Origin: Lachnospiraceae bacterium UBA3689
Lineage (GTDB): Bacteria; Bacillota; Clostridia; Lachnospirales; Lachnospiraceae
Length of the DNA: 64,000 bases
Direction of reading: 5' to 3'
Assembly: GCA_002371465.1 (NCBI GenBank)
Contig: DFIU01000010.1
Span: forward strand, 1-64,000
Shown here: positions 25,366 to 34,252 of the stretch, piece after piece
How the letters are laid out: every line of letters starts with the position of its first letter
How positions within the stretch are numbered: the stretch's first letter is position 1
The notes under the pieces: generated by a model
What the model was told of the DNA's origin: nothing
Databases searched by the model: none
What the model saw: the letters and a program-made list of their open reading frames with translations, nothing else
Translations under genes and position numbers: made by a program

Positions 25366-26631
25366 ATGGAAACATACAATGTCGTGATCATAGGCGGCGG
25401 ACCGGCGGGACTGGCGGCTGCCGTCAGTGCCTACGATGCGGGAGAGCACAGCATTTTAGTGCTGGAGCGCGATACGCAGCTGGGTGGAATTTTAAACCAG
25501 TGTATTCACAACGGCTTCGGCCTTCACACTTTTCAGGAGGAGCTGACCGGACCGGAGTACGCCCAGCGCTTTATCGACCGCCTGATCGAGCGAAAGATTG
25601 AATACCGTTTAAATACCATGGTCCTGGATATTACCAGGGAAAAGGTGGTGACCGCCTGCAGCCGGGCGGATGGGGTGACCCGGATTCAGGCAAAAGCTAT
25701 CGTCCTTGCCATGGGCTGCCGGGAGCGGAGCCGGGGGTCCCTTAATATTCCCGGTTTCCGTCCGGCGGGCGTCTTTTCAGCCGGGACGGCGCAGAGGTTA
25801 GTCAATATGGAGGGCTATCTGCCCGGCAGACGGGTGGTTATCTTAGGATCGGGCGATATCGGACTCATTATGGCAAGAAGAATGACTCTGGAGGGGGCCA
25901 AGGTCCTGGTCTGCGCCGAGATTATGCCCTATTCGGGAGGCCTCAAGCGAAATATCGTCCAGTGCCTGGATGACTTCGGCATCCCCCTTAAGTTGAGCCA
26001 CACGGTTGTGGATATCGAAGGCAAGGACCGGGTCACCGGCGTGACCATTGCCCGGGTCGATTCCCATATGAAGCCCATACCAGGGACAGAGGAACACTAT
26101 GACTGCGATACACTTTTGCTCTCGGTCGGTCTGCTGCCGGAAAATGAACTGTCCCGGGGCATGGGGGTGGAATTAAGTCCGGTCCATAAGGGTCCTGTGG
26201 TAAACGAATCCCTGATGACCAACATCCCCGGTGTCTTTGCGGCAGGGAATGTCCTCCATGTCCACGACCTGGTCGACTATGTCTCGGAAGAGGCGGAGAC
26301 GGCAGGCAGACAAGCGGCAGCTTATGCGGCGGGGAGTCTCACGGACGAAACAGGGAGGGAAATCCCGATTGAGACCGGGGGCGGTCCCCGCTATACGGTG
26401 CCGGAGACTCTGGACCCGGCCCGCATCGGTGATCAACTTACCATCCGTTTCCGTGTCGGATCGGTCATGAAGGACCGCCGGGTCAACGTCTATCTGGACG
26501 GGGACCGGGTCTTAAGCCGACCCAGACGAGTCATGGCTCCGGGGGAAATGGAAGAAGTTCTTTTGACCCGCAAGATGCTGGACGGGCATCCGGACTTGAA
26601 ATCCATTGCAATTAAGGTAGAGGAGGGATGA
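25366..26631 (+). CDS. FAD/NAD(P)-dependent oxidoreductase of the glycerol operon
   Basis: The product is 421 residues with an N-terminal FAD motif GGGPAGLAAA, a second nucleotide motif GSGDIGLIMARR in the middle, and a conserved LGGILNQCIHNGFG segment. It resembles pyridine-nucleotide-disulphide oxidoreductases that accompany the GlpA-like protein in Clostridia. It probably passes electrons between that protein and NAD(P) or a quinone-independent acceptor. It overlaps the in-frame upstream start of the DUF1667 gene. Confidence 0.85.
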   Translation: METYNVVIIGGGPAGLAAAVSAYDAGEHSILVLERDTQLGGILNQCIHNGFGLHTFQEELTGPEYAQRFIDRLIERKIEYRLNTMVLDITREKVVTACSRADGVTRIQAKAIVLAMGCRERSRGSLNIPGFRPAGVFSAGTAQRLVNMEGYLPGRRVVILGSGDIGLIMARRMTLEGAKVLVCAEIMPYSGGLKRNIVQCLDDFGIPLKLSHTVVDIEGKDRVTGVTIARVDSHMKPIPGTEEHYDCDTLLLSVGLLPENELSRGMGVELSPVHKGPVVNESLMTNIPGVFAAGNVLHVHDLVDYVSEEAETAGRQAAAYAAGSLTDETGREIPIETGGGPRYTVPETLDPARIGDQLTIRFRVGSVMKDRRVNVYLDGDRVLSRPRRVMAPGEMEEVLLTRKMLDGHPDLKSIAIKVEEG

Positions 26632-26633
26632 AG

Positions 26634-26999
26634 ATGGAGACGAGAAATCTGACCTGTATCCGGTGTCCGCTCGGCTGCCAGATCGAAGTGAAAATGGAAG
26701 GCAAAGAGGTGGTCAGCGTCACCGGCAACACCTGCAGGCGGGGGGACATCTACGCCCGCAAAGAGGTGACCAATCCCACCAGAATCGTCACCTCCTCTGT
26801 CCGCGTCAGCGGCAGCCGGACCGGAGCCGTGATGGTTTCCTGCAAGACGGCGGCGGATATCCCCAAGGCCCGCGTCATGGATGTCGTGAAGGATATCAAA
26901 GATCTGGTCATTCCCTGCCCGGTCGCCATTGGGGACGTCCTGAAGCAGGACGTCGCCGGGACGGGCGTGGATCTGGTCGCGACCCGGAATGTGGAATAA
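26634..26999 (+). CDS. DUF1667 family cysteine-rich protein
   Basis: This 121-residue protein has C8-x2-C11-x3-C15 followed by C34, a pattern like the iron-sulphur domain of molybdopterin oxidoreductases. A role as a small electron-transfer subunit is therefore likely. AGGAGG at 26621-26626 is 7 nt from the ATG at 26634 but only 1 nt from the ATG at 26628, so I chose 26634. Its constant company with glpK and the two flavoproteins suggests one glycerol-3-phosphate oxidising complex. Confidence 0.87.
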   Translation: METRNLTCIRCPLGCQIEVKMEGKEVVSVTGNTCRRGDIYARKEVTNPTRIVTSSVRVSGSRTGAVMVSCKTAADIPKARVMDVVKDIKDLVIPCPVAIGDVLKQDVAGTGVDLVATRNVE

Positions 27000-27068
27000 G
27001 AAAAAAGCCGGCAGGACGAGGCTGACGGGAGAGTTTTCTGATGGGGTTCGGAGACTAAATCAGGAAAC

Positions 27069-27116
27069 ATGAAAGAGACCAAATGGCTCAAGAAAATGGG
27101 ATTTTTTAGAAATTAA
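27069..27116 (+). CDS. Possible 15-residue cationic peptide
   Basis: An ATG at 27069 opens a 15-codon frame, MKETKWLKKMGFFRN, ending in TAA. AGGAAAC lies just before it and a strong terminator starts 4 bp after it. The peptide is basic with clustered aromatics. It may be a small expressed peptide of the glycerol transcript or a chance frame. Nothing in the sequence identifies a function. Confidence 0.25.
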   Translation: MKETKWLKKMGFFRN

Positions 27117-27120
27117 GAGT

Positions 27121-27157
27121 GCAGGGAGGCAGCGGAAGCTGCTTCTCTGTCTTTTTT
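27121..27157 (+). terminator. Terminator of the glycerol operon
   Basis: A 13-bp stem including three G-U pairs (27121-27133 with 27138-27150) closes a GGAA loop and is followed by CTTTTTT. It separates the DUF1667 gene from lepA. A small CAGC-TTCG-GCTG hairpin follows at 27161-27172. Confidence 0.85.
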
Positions 27158-27172
27158 ATGCAGCTTCGGCTG

Positions 27173-27201
27173 TCGACTGATTTGACTTTTTGTGCTAGAA
27201 T
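27173..27201 (+). promoter_or_regulatory. lepA promoter
   Basis: TCGACT (27173-27178), a 17-bp spacer and an extended -10 TGCTAGAAT (27193-27201) precede lepA. The same CTAGAAT core is used at rpmE, the competence-like operon and rpsT. Confidence 0.6.
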
Positions 27202-27259
27202 ATCAAATTAGCTTTTCAGCGGTTTATCGCAAACGTACCCAGATGAAGTGAGGCAGGAC

Positions 27260-29068
27260 ATGGATCAAAGTCACATCCGGAATTTTTGTATCATCGCCCA
27301 TATCGACCACGGCAAGTCCACCCTGGCGGACCGGATCATTGAGCAGACCGGTCTTCTGACGGACCGGGAGATGCAGGATCAGGTTCTTGACAATATGGAT
27401 CTGGAGCGGGAGCGCGGCATTACAATCAAGGCGCAGACCATCCGGACCATTTACAAGGCGGACAATGGGGAAGAGTACATGCTCAACCTGATCGATACGC
27501 CCGGTCATGTCGACTTTAATTATGAAGTCTCCCGGTCCCTCGCCGCCTGTGACGGCGCCATCCTCATTGTGGACGCGACCCAGGGGGTCGAGGCACAGAC
27601 CCTGGGCAACTGCTACCTTGCCATCGACCACGATCTGGAAATCCTGCCGGTCATCAACAAGATCGACCTGGCGAGCGCCCAGCCCGACGAGTGCGCGGAG
27701 GAGATCGAGGATGTGATCGGTCTTGACGCGTCCGACGCTCCGAGAATTTCCGCTAAAACCGGAGAAAATGTCCACGAGGTGCTGGAGCAGATCGTCCATA
27801 AGCTGCCGGCTCCGACCGGCGATCCGGACCAGCCTCTAAAGGCGCTCATTTTTGACTCCCTCTACGACAGTTACCGGGGGGTCATCGTCTTTATGCGGGT
27901 CTTTGACGGATCCGTGAAAGTCGGTTCCAGGGTCAAGATGATGCAGACCGGGGCGGAATTTGACGTAACCGAGGTGGGGATCTTCGGTGCCGGCAAATTC
28001 ATCCCCCAGGAGGAACTGTCCGCCGGCATGGTCGGCTATCTGGAGGCTAGCATCAAGGACCTGCACGAGACCCGGGTCGGCGATACGGTGACGCTGGCGG
28101 ACCGGCCCTGCGCGGAGGCGCTGCCCGGCTACAAGGAGCCCCAGCCCATGGTCTTTTGCGGCATCTACCCGGAAGACACCAAGCGCTACCCGGACCTTCG
28201 GGACGCGCTGGAGAAATTGCAGTTAAATGACGCCGCCCTCCAGTACGAGCCGGAGACGTCCCTGGCGCTGGGCTTTGGCTTCCGCTGCGGTTTCCTGGGG
28301 CTTTTGCACCTGGATGTAGTCCAGCAGAGACTGGAACGGGAATATGGCCTCGATCTCATTACGACGGCCCCATCCGTCGTCTACAAGGTCTACAAAACGG
28401 ACGGGACCGTGACCGATCTGACCAACCCGTCCAATCTGCCCGACCCCTCCGAGATCGACCACATGGAGGAGCCGGTCGTCAATGTGGAGATCATGCTGAC
28501 GCCGGACTACATCGGTCCCATCATGACCCTCTGCCAGGAGCGGCGGGGCGTCTACCAGAGTACCGAATATCTGGAACAGAACCGTGCCGTATTAAAGTAT
28601 CAGATGCCGCTCAATGAAATCATCTACGACTTCTTTGACGCGCTCAAGTCCCGGTCCCGGGGCTACGCCTCCTACGATTACGAGCTGGCGGGGTATCAGA
28701 CCAGCGAACTGGTCAAGATGGATATCCTGGTCAACCACGAACCGGTCGACGCCCTGTCATTCATCGTCTTCGGTCCCAGCGCCTATGAGCGCGGAGCCCA
28801 GATGTGCGAACGGCTGAAAAGGGAAATTCCCCGGCAGCTCTTTGATATTCCCATTCAGGCGGCGATCGGGTCCAAGATCATCGCCCGGGAGACGGTCCGT
28901 CAGGTCAGAAAGGACGTCCTGGCAAAGTGCTACGGCGGCGATATTTCCCGGAAACGGAAACTTCTGGAGAAACAGAAGGAGGGCAAGAAGAAGATGCGGC
29001 AGATCGGCAATGTCGAAGTACCCAAGGAGGCCTTCTTAAATGTCCTCAAGCTGGGGGATGATGAATAA
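27260..29068 (+). CDS. lepA: Elongation factor 4
   Basis: LepA is a ribosome-bound translational GTPase implicated in ribosome assembly and back-translocation. From the ATG at 27260 it has 602 residues. It shows HIDHGKST at 14-21, DTPGH, NKID, and the C-terminal LepA domain ending in basic residues (SRKRKLLEKQKEGKKKMR). A GTG at 27248 would add four residues but lacks a site of its own. It overlaps the start of hemW. Confidence 0.97.
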   Translation: MDQSHIRNFCIIAHIDHGKSTLADRIIEQTGLLTDREMQDQVLDNMDLERERGITIKAQTIRTIYKADNGEEYMLNLIDTPGHVDFNYEVSRSLAACDGAILIVDATQGVEAQTLGNCYLAIDHDLEILPVINKIDLASAQPDECAEEIEDVIGLDASDAPRISAKTGENVHEVLEQIVHKLPAPTGDPDQPLKALIFDSLYDSYRGVIVFMRVFDGSVKVGSRVKMMQTGAEFDVTEVGIFGAGKFIPQEELSAGMVGYLEASIKDLHETRVGDTVTLADRPCAEALPGYKEPQPMVFCGIYPEDTKRYPDLRDALEKLQLNDAALQYEPETSLALGFGFRCGFLGLLHLDVVQQRLEREYGLDLITTAPSVVYKVYKTDGTVTDLTNPSNLPDPSEIDHMEEPVVNVEIMLTPDYIGPIMTLCQERRGVYQSTEYLEQNRAVLKYQMPLNEIIYDFFDALKSRSRGYASYDYELAGYQTSELVKMDILVNHEPVDALSFIVFGPSAYERGAQMCERLKREIPRQLFDIPIQAAIGSKIIARETVRQVRKDVLAKCYGGDISRKRKLLEKQKEGKKKMRQIGNVEVPKEAFLNVLKLGDDE

Positions 29069-30206
29069 GGTGAAAGAAGACCTGGGGCTCTACCTGCACT
29101 TCCCCTTCTGCGAAAAAAAATGCGACTACTGTGACTTTCTGTCCTTTTCTTCGGATCTAAGCACCAAAGAGGCCTACGCCGCCGCTTTGATCCGGGAGAT
29201 TGTGGCTTATCAAAAGACGGCTGAATCCTGTCTGGTCGGGAGCATTTTTTTAGGCGGGGGAACGCCCAGCGTCATGCCCGCCCGTCTCTTAAAGGAGATT
29301 TTCTCCGCCCTTGCTGCTAGCTTTGAGATTGCGGGGGACGCGGAGATTACCATGGAAATGAATCCCGGGACCGTCAGTGAGGACAACCTGTCCTTCGCAG
29401 CCGATTCGATCAACCGGGTCAGTCTGGGCGTTCAGTCCTTTCATGACGAGGAATTAAAGATGCTGGGCAGGATTCATACCCGAAAACAGGCGGTGGACAG
29501 CGTCAGCCTTTTAAAAAAAGCGGGCATCAAAAACCTCAATATCGACCTCATGTCCGGCATCCCCGGCCAGACCGTCCGGTCCTGGCGGGACAATCTGGAC
29601 CAGGCGATCGCCCTCGACGTCCCCCACATCAGCGCCTACAGCCTCATTGTGGAGGAGGGGACGCCCTTTTTTGACCGCTATCAAAATGGGGACCACCTGC
29701 CGGACGAGGATGCCGAGCGGCAGATGTACTATGATACCAGGAAGTATCTGGCAGGCGCCGGCTGCTTACGCTACGAGATCTCCAACTACGCCAAAGAGGG
29801 CTATGAGTGCCGCCACAACCTCCGCTACTGGAGGCGGGGTCCCTATATCGGACTGGGCCTGGGGGCCTCCTCTCTCTTTGATCATAAGAGGTGGAAGAAT
29901 ACGGAAAGTCTCAAGCAGTATCTTAGAGACAGCGCCGATCCCCAGAAGATCGCCCGGGACCTGACCCCTTTGGATACCCGGGATGAGATGGAAGAGTTTA
30001 TGTTTCTGGGACTAAGGACCATGCGGGGCGTTTCGGAAGAGACTTTTAAAGCCGCCTTTCATCGATCCATGGGGGACGTCTATGGAGCGGTCCTCACTAG
30101 GCAGATCGAGGAAGGCTTTATGAAAAAGATCGGGGATCGGTATGCCCTGACGGACCGGGGGATTGACGTCAGCAACCGGATCTTAAGTGAGTTTTTGCTG
30201 GACTGA
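29061..30206 (+). CDS. hemW: HemW-like radical SAM protein
   Basis: The product has 381 residues from the ATG at 29061. The radical SAM cysteines are C17-x3-C21-x2-C24 in FPFCEKKCDYCDF, and GGGTPS follows. HemW proteins resemble coproporphyrinogen dehydrogenase HemN but act in haem handling. The length and the FPFC motif favour HemW. Alternative in-frame starts at 29040, 29058 and 29070 exist. The start overlaps lepA by 8 bp, so coupling is likely. Confidence 0.92.
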   Translation: MNKVKEDLGLYLHFPFCEKKCDYCDFLSFSSDLSTKEAYAAALIREIVAYQKTAESCLVGSIFLGGGTPSVMPARLLKEIFSALAASFEIAGDAEITMEMNPGTVSEDNLSFAADSINRVSLGVQSFHDEELKMLGRIHTRKQAVDSVSLLKKAGIKNLNIDLMSGIPGQTVRSWRDNLDQAIALDVPHISAYSLIVEEGTPFFDRYQNGDHLPDEDAERQMYYDTRKYLAGAGCLRYEISNYAKEGYECRHNLRYWRRGPYIGLGLGASSLFDHKRWKNTESLKQYLRDSADPQKIARDLTPLDTRDEMEEFMFLGLRTMRGVSEETFKAAFHRSMGDVYGAVLTRQIEEGFMKKIGDRYALTDRGIDVSNRILSEFLLD

Positions 30207-30291
30207 AATTGAAAGGTTTTTAAGCTGAACCGATCAAGTTGAAGAGATCAATCAGATGAACTGAACTGGAAACAGATCCAAAGGAAGGAAT

Positions 30292-33129
30292 ATGGCAGAA
30301 AAGTATATCAAAATTCGAGGGGCAAACGAAAACAACCTGAAAAATCTGAGTGTGGATATACCCAGGGACGAGCTGGTCGTCCTGACCGGTCTGTCCGGTT
30401 CGGGTAAGAGTTCCCTGGCGTTTGATACTATCTACGCGGAGGGGCAGAGACGCTACATGGAGTCCCTGTCCTCCTATGCCCGCCAGTTCCTGGGGCAGAT
30501 GGAAAAGCCCAATGTCGAGAGCATCGAGGGCCTGCCGCCGGCGATCTCCATCGACCAGAAGACGACCAACCGCAACCCCAGATCGACCGTCGGCACGGTC
30601 ACGGAGATCTATGACTACCTCCGCCTTCTCTATGCCCGGATCGGCGTCCCCCACTGTCCCAACTGCGGCAGGGAGATCAGGCGGCAGAGCGTGGATCAGA
30701 TGGTAGATCAGATCATGGCTCTGCCCAAGCGGCAGAAGATCCAGCTCCTGGCTCCGGTGGTGCGGGGGAGAAAGGGCCGTCACGAGAAGGTCCTGGACCA
30801 GGCGAAGAAGTCCGGCTATGTCCGCGTCATGGTGGACGGCAGCCAGTATGAACTGACAGAGGAGATCAGTCTCGACAAGAACCAGAAGCACAATATCGAG
30901 ATCGTGGTGGACCGCCTCATCGTCAAAGAGGGGATTGAAAAGCGGCTGACTGACTCCATCGAGACCGTGCTGGGGCTGACCAACGGCATGCTGATCGTCG
31001 ACACCATGGACGGCAAGAGCTTTACCCTAAGCTCCAACTTCGCCTGCCCCGACTGCGGCATTTCCATCGACGAGATCGAGCCCAGATCCTTCTCCTTCAA
31101 CAATCCCTTCGGTGCTTGTCCCGACTGTACGGGACTTGGCTACAAGATGGACTTCGACCCGGATCTGATGATTCCGGATCAGAAGCTCTCCTTCAATGAG
31201 GGCTGCGTCGTTGCGCCGGGCTGGGCATCTTCAAGGAATAAGGATTCTTTCTCCCACGCGCTTTTGGAGGCGCTGGCAAAGGAGTATGAGTTCAGCCTCG
31301 ATACGCCTTTTGGCAAGCTGCCCAAGAAGATCCGCAGCACCTTCCTCTATGGAACCAAGGGCAAGGAAGTCCAGGTCCACTATACCGGGCAGCGGGGCAG
31401 CGGGGTCTATCCGGTCGCCTTCGACGGCCTCATTAAAAATGTCGAGCAGCGCTATCGGGAGACCTATTCGGAGAGCGCCAAGGCGGAATATGAAAAATTC
31501 ATGCGGATCACTCCCTGCCCGACCTGCCACGGTCAGCGCCTAAAGCCCTCCTCCCTGGCGGTGACGGTGGGCAGCAAGAACATCATTGCCCTGACAGAGA
31601 TGTCCGTGACCAAGATCCTTGCCTATCTTGATAAGCTGAACCTGACCAGGCACCAGCTGGCTATCGGGAAGCAGATCTTAAAGGAGATCCATGCCCGGGT
31701 CAAGTTTTTAGCTGACGTCGGCCTGGACTATCTGACCTTGTCCCGGGCGACCGGGACTCTGTCGGGCGGCGAAGCCCAGCGGATCCGCCTGGCGACCCAG
31801 ATCGGGTCCGGCCTGGTCGGAGTCGCCTACATCCTGGACGAGCCCAGTATCGGTCTCCACCAGAAGGACAACGACAAGCTGCTGGCGACCTTAAAGGCGC
31901 TGCGGGACCTGGGCAATTCCCTGATCGTGGTCGAGCATGACGAGGATACCATGCGGGCAGCGGACTGCGTGGTCGATATCGGACCGGGCGCCGGCGAACA
32001 CGGCGGTACCCTGGTCGGGATCGGGACGGCGGAAGAGATTGAACAGATTCCGGAATCTCTGACCGGTCAGTACTTAAGCGGCAGGAAATTTATCCCGGTC
32101 CCAAAGGAGCGGAGAAAGCCCGAGGGCTGGCTCAAGGTGAGGGGGGCTGCGGTCAACAACTTAAAGCATGTCGATGTGGATGTGCCCCTGGGTGTCTTTA
32201 CCTGCGTGACCGGGGTCTCCGGCTCTGGAAAGAGTTCCCTGGTTAATGAAGTCCTCTATAAGCGTCTCGCCCGCGACCTCAACCGGGCGCTGACCGTGCC
32301 GGGCAAGCACAGGGAGATCTACGGGATCGACCAGCTGGACAAGGTCATCAATATCGACCAGAGCCCCATCGGCAGGACCCCCCGGTCCAATCCGGCGACC
32401 TATACCGGCGTCTTTGACATGATCCGGGACCTCTTTGCCGGGACGGTGGACGCCAAGATGCGGGGCTATAAGAAGGGCCGTTTCTCCTTTAACGTCAAGG
32501 GCGGTCGATGTGAGGCGTGCCAGGGCGACGGCATCATCAAGATCGAGATGCATTTCCTGCCGGACGTCTATGTGCCCTGCGAGGTCTGCCACGGCAAGCG
32601 CTACAACCGGGAGACCCTGGAGGTCAAATATAAAGGCAAGAGCATCTATGACGTTTTAGATATGACCGTCGAGGAGGCGCTGGACTTTTTCCAGAACGTC
32701 CCGCGGATCCGTAATAAGATTCAGACCCTCTATGATGTGGGTCTGGGCTATATCCGCCTGGGGCAGCCCTCCACCCAGCTGTCGGGCGGGGAGGCGCAGC
32801 GTATCAAGCTGGCGACGGAACTTTCCAGGCGGGCAACCGGCAGGACCATTTACATCCTGGATGAGCCGACGACCGGCCTCCACTTTGCGGACGTCCACAA
32901 GCTGATTGAGATCATGCAGCGCCTTAGGGACCAGGGCAATACCCTGGTCGTTATCGAACACAACCTGGACGTCATCAAGACGGCGGACTATATCATCGAT
33001 ATGGGACCGGACGGAGGCGACAAGGGCGGAACCGTGATCGCCAGGGGGACGCCGGAGGAGATCGCGGAAGTCCCGGAGTCCTACACCGGTCAGTACCTGA
33101 AGAAGTATTTAAAGGGAAAGCGCGGCTGA
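30292..33129 (+). CDS. uvrA: Excinuclease ABC subunit A
   Basis: UvrA recognises DNA damage in nucleotide excision repair. The 945-residue protein has two ABC modules. Walker A motifs are at 33-40 (GLSGSGKS) and about 642-651, and there are two LSGGEAQRI signatures. Zinc-binding pairs CPDC...CPDC and CEAC...CEVC are intact. AAGGAAGG precedes the ATG. uvrB and uvrC are not in the window. Confidence 0.98.
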   Translation: MAEKYIKIRGANENNLKNLSVDIPRDELVVLTGLSGSGKSSLAFDTIYAEGQRRYMESLSSYARQFLGQMEKPNVESIEGLPPAISIDQKTTNRNPRSTVGTVTEIYDYLRLLYARIGVPHCPNCGREIRRQSVDQMVDQIMALPKRQKIQLLAPVVRGRKGRHEKVLDQAKKSGYVRVMVDGSQYELTEEISLDKNQKHNIEIVVDRLIVKEGIEKRLTDSIETVLGLTNGMLIVDTMDGKSFTLSSNFACPDCGISIDEIEPRSFSFNNPFGACPDCTGLGYKMDFDPDLMIPDQKLSFNEGCVVAPGWASSRNKDSFSHALLEALAKEYEFSLDTPFGKLPKKIRSTFLYGTKGKEVQVHYTGQRGSGVYPVAFDGLIKNVEQRYRETYSESAKAEYEKFMRITPCPTCHGQRLKPSSLAVTVGSKNIIALTEMSVTKILAYLDKLNLTRHQLAIGKQILKEIHARVKFLADVGLDYLTLSRATGTLSGGEAQRIRLATQIGSGLVGVAYILDEPSIGLHQKDNDKLLATLKALRDLGNSLIVVEHDEDTMRAADCVVDIGPGAGEHGGTLVGIGTAEEIEQIPESLTGQYLSGRKFIPVPKERRKPEGWLKVRGAAVNNLKHVDVDVPLGVFTCVTGVSGSGKSSLVNEVLYKRLARDLNRALTVPGKHREIYGIDQLDKVINIDQSPIGRTPRSNPATYTGVFDMIRDLFAGTVDAKMRGYKKGRFSFNVKGGRCEACQGDGIIKIEMHFLPDVYVPCEVCHGKRYNRETLEVKYKGKSIYDVLDMTVEEALDFFQNVPRIRNKIQTLYDVGLGYIRLGQPSTQLSGGEAQRIKLATELSRRATGRTIYILDEPTTGLHFADVHKLIEIMQRLRDQGNTLVVIEHNLDVIKTADYIIDMGPDGGDKGGTVIARGTPEEIAEVPESYTGQYLKKYLKGKRG

Positions 33130-33186
33130 AAACCCTTAAAATCCTCTAAAGCCAGGGATCTTTGGACAGGAATTTTTCCGGGAACA

Positions 33187-33215
33187 TTGAAGAGTGTGGT
33201 CCGCCGTGGCAAAAT
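33187..33215 (+). promoter_or_regulatory. Possible promoter for the mreB-family gene
   Basis: TTGAAG (33187-33192) and CAAAAT (33210-33215) are 17 bp apart, each matching four of six consensus bases. The evidence is modest. Confidence 0.35.
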
Positions 33216-33253
33216 AGAAGCAGCAAGGCTATATAGAAAGTCGAGGAGAGAAG

Positions 33254-34252
33254 ATGGCATTTACAGATATCGGAATAGATCTGGGATCCTCCAATATCGT
33301 TGTCTGGACGGCGGCGAAGGGCGTCATTATCCGGGAACCGTCCATGGTCGCCTACGATAAGCAGAGCGATAAGGTCGTCGCCTACGGCGAGGAGGCGAGG
33401 CAGATGGTGGCGCGGACGCCGGGCAATGTGGTAGCGATCCGGCCCCTAAAAGCAGGTACCATATCCGACTACTCCGTGACGGAGAAGATGCTGCGCCATT
33501 TTATCCAGCTGGCACTGGGCAGACGGGCCTTCCGCAAACCTTATATCTCCGTCTGCATCCCCAGCGGAGTGACCGAAGTGGAGCGGCGCGCCGTGGAAGA
33601 GGCGACCTACCAGTCCGGGGCGCGGGATGTGACCATGGTTGAAGAGACCGTAGCGGCGGCGATCGGAGCCGGCATCGACATCACCAAGCCGGTCGGCAAC
33701 CTGATCGTCGATATCGGCGGCGGGACGACGGATATCGCGGTCATATCCATCGGGGCGCCGGTCCTTGGTACCTCCCTTAAGGCGGCGGGCGGGACCTTCA
33801 ACGAGATGATCACCCGCTACATCCGCCGCCATCACAGTCTCTTTGTCGACGAGTCAACGGCGGAGGATATTAAGATTCGGATCGGCACCGCCTATAAGCG
33901 ACCCCTGGCGGATTCCATGCAGGTCGGAGGCAGAAATGTCCTGACCGGTCTGCCCAAGACCGTCTCCATCTCCTCCGAGGAAGTGAGAGAGGCACTGAAG
34001 GATTCCGTCGGGGAGATCGCGGACGCGGTCCACGGCATCCTGGAGAAGACGCCGCCGGAACTGGCGGCGGATATCGCCGACCGGGGCATCGTCCTGACGG
34101 GCGGGGGAGCCCTCTTGGACGGTCTGACGGAACTGATCGAGGCTAAGACCAACATCAACACGATGGTCGCGGAGAATCCGGGCGACTGCGTCGCGATCGG
34201 GACCGGGAGATATGTGGAGCTGATGGACACGCTGGGACGCATGGAGTACTGA
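33254..34252 (+). CDS. mreB: MreB/Mbl-family rod-shape protein
   Basis: This bacterial actin homologue forms membrane-bound filaments that guide lateral cell-wall synthesis. The 332-residue protein has the phosphate loops IGIDLGSSN near the start and DIGGGTTDIAV in the middle, and the adenosine motif LTGGGALLDGL near the end. Which paralogue it is (MreB, Mbl or MreBH) cannot be settled here, since mreC and mreD are not adjacent. It overlaps recD2 by one base. Confidence 0.88.
   Translation: MAFTDIGIDLGSSNIVVWTAAKGVIIREPSMVAYDKQSDKVVAYGEEARQMVARTPGNVVAIRPLKAGTISDYSVTEKMLRHFIQLALGRRAFRKPYISVCIPSGVTEVERRAVEEATYQSGARDVTMVEETVAAAIGAGIDITKPVGNLIVDIGGGTTDIAVISIGAPVLGTSLKAAGGTFNEMITRYIRRHHSLFVDESTAEDIKIRIGTAYKRPLADSMQVGGRNVLTGLPKTVSISSEEVREALKDSVGEIADAVHGILEKTPPELAADIADRGIVLTGGGALLDGLTELIEAKTNINTMVAENPGDCVAIGTGRYVELMDTLGRMEY

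Noticed and set aside
30222..30278. Short 14-bp quasi-repeat between hemW and uvrA
   Set aside because: Only the first two units match well (11 of 14). Four loose units in 57 bp could easily arise by chance.
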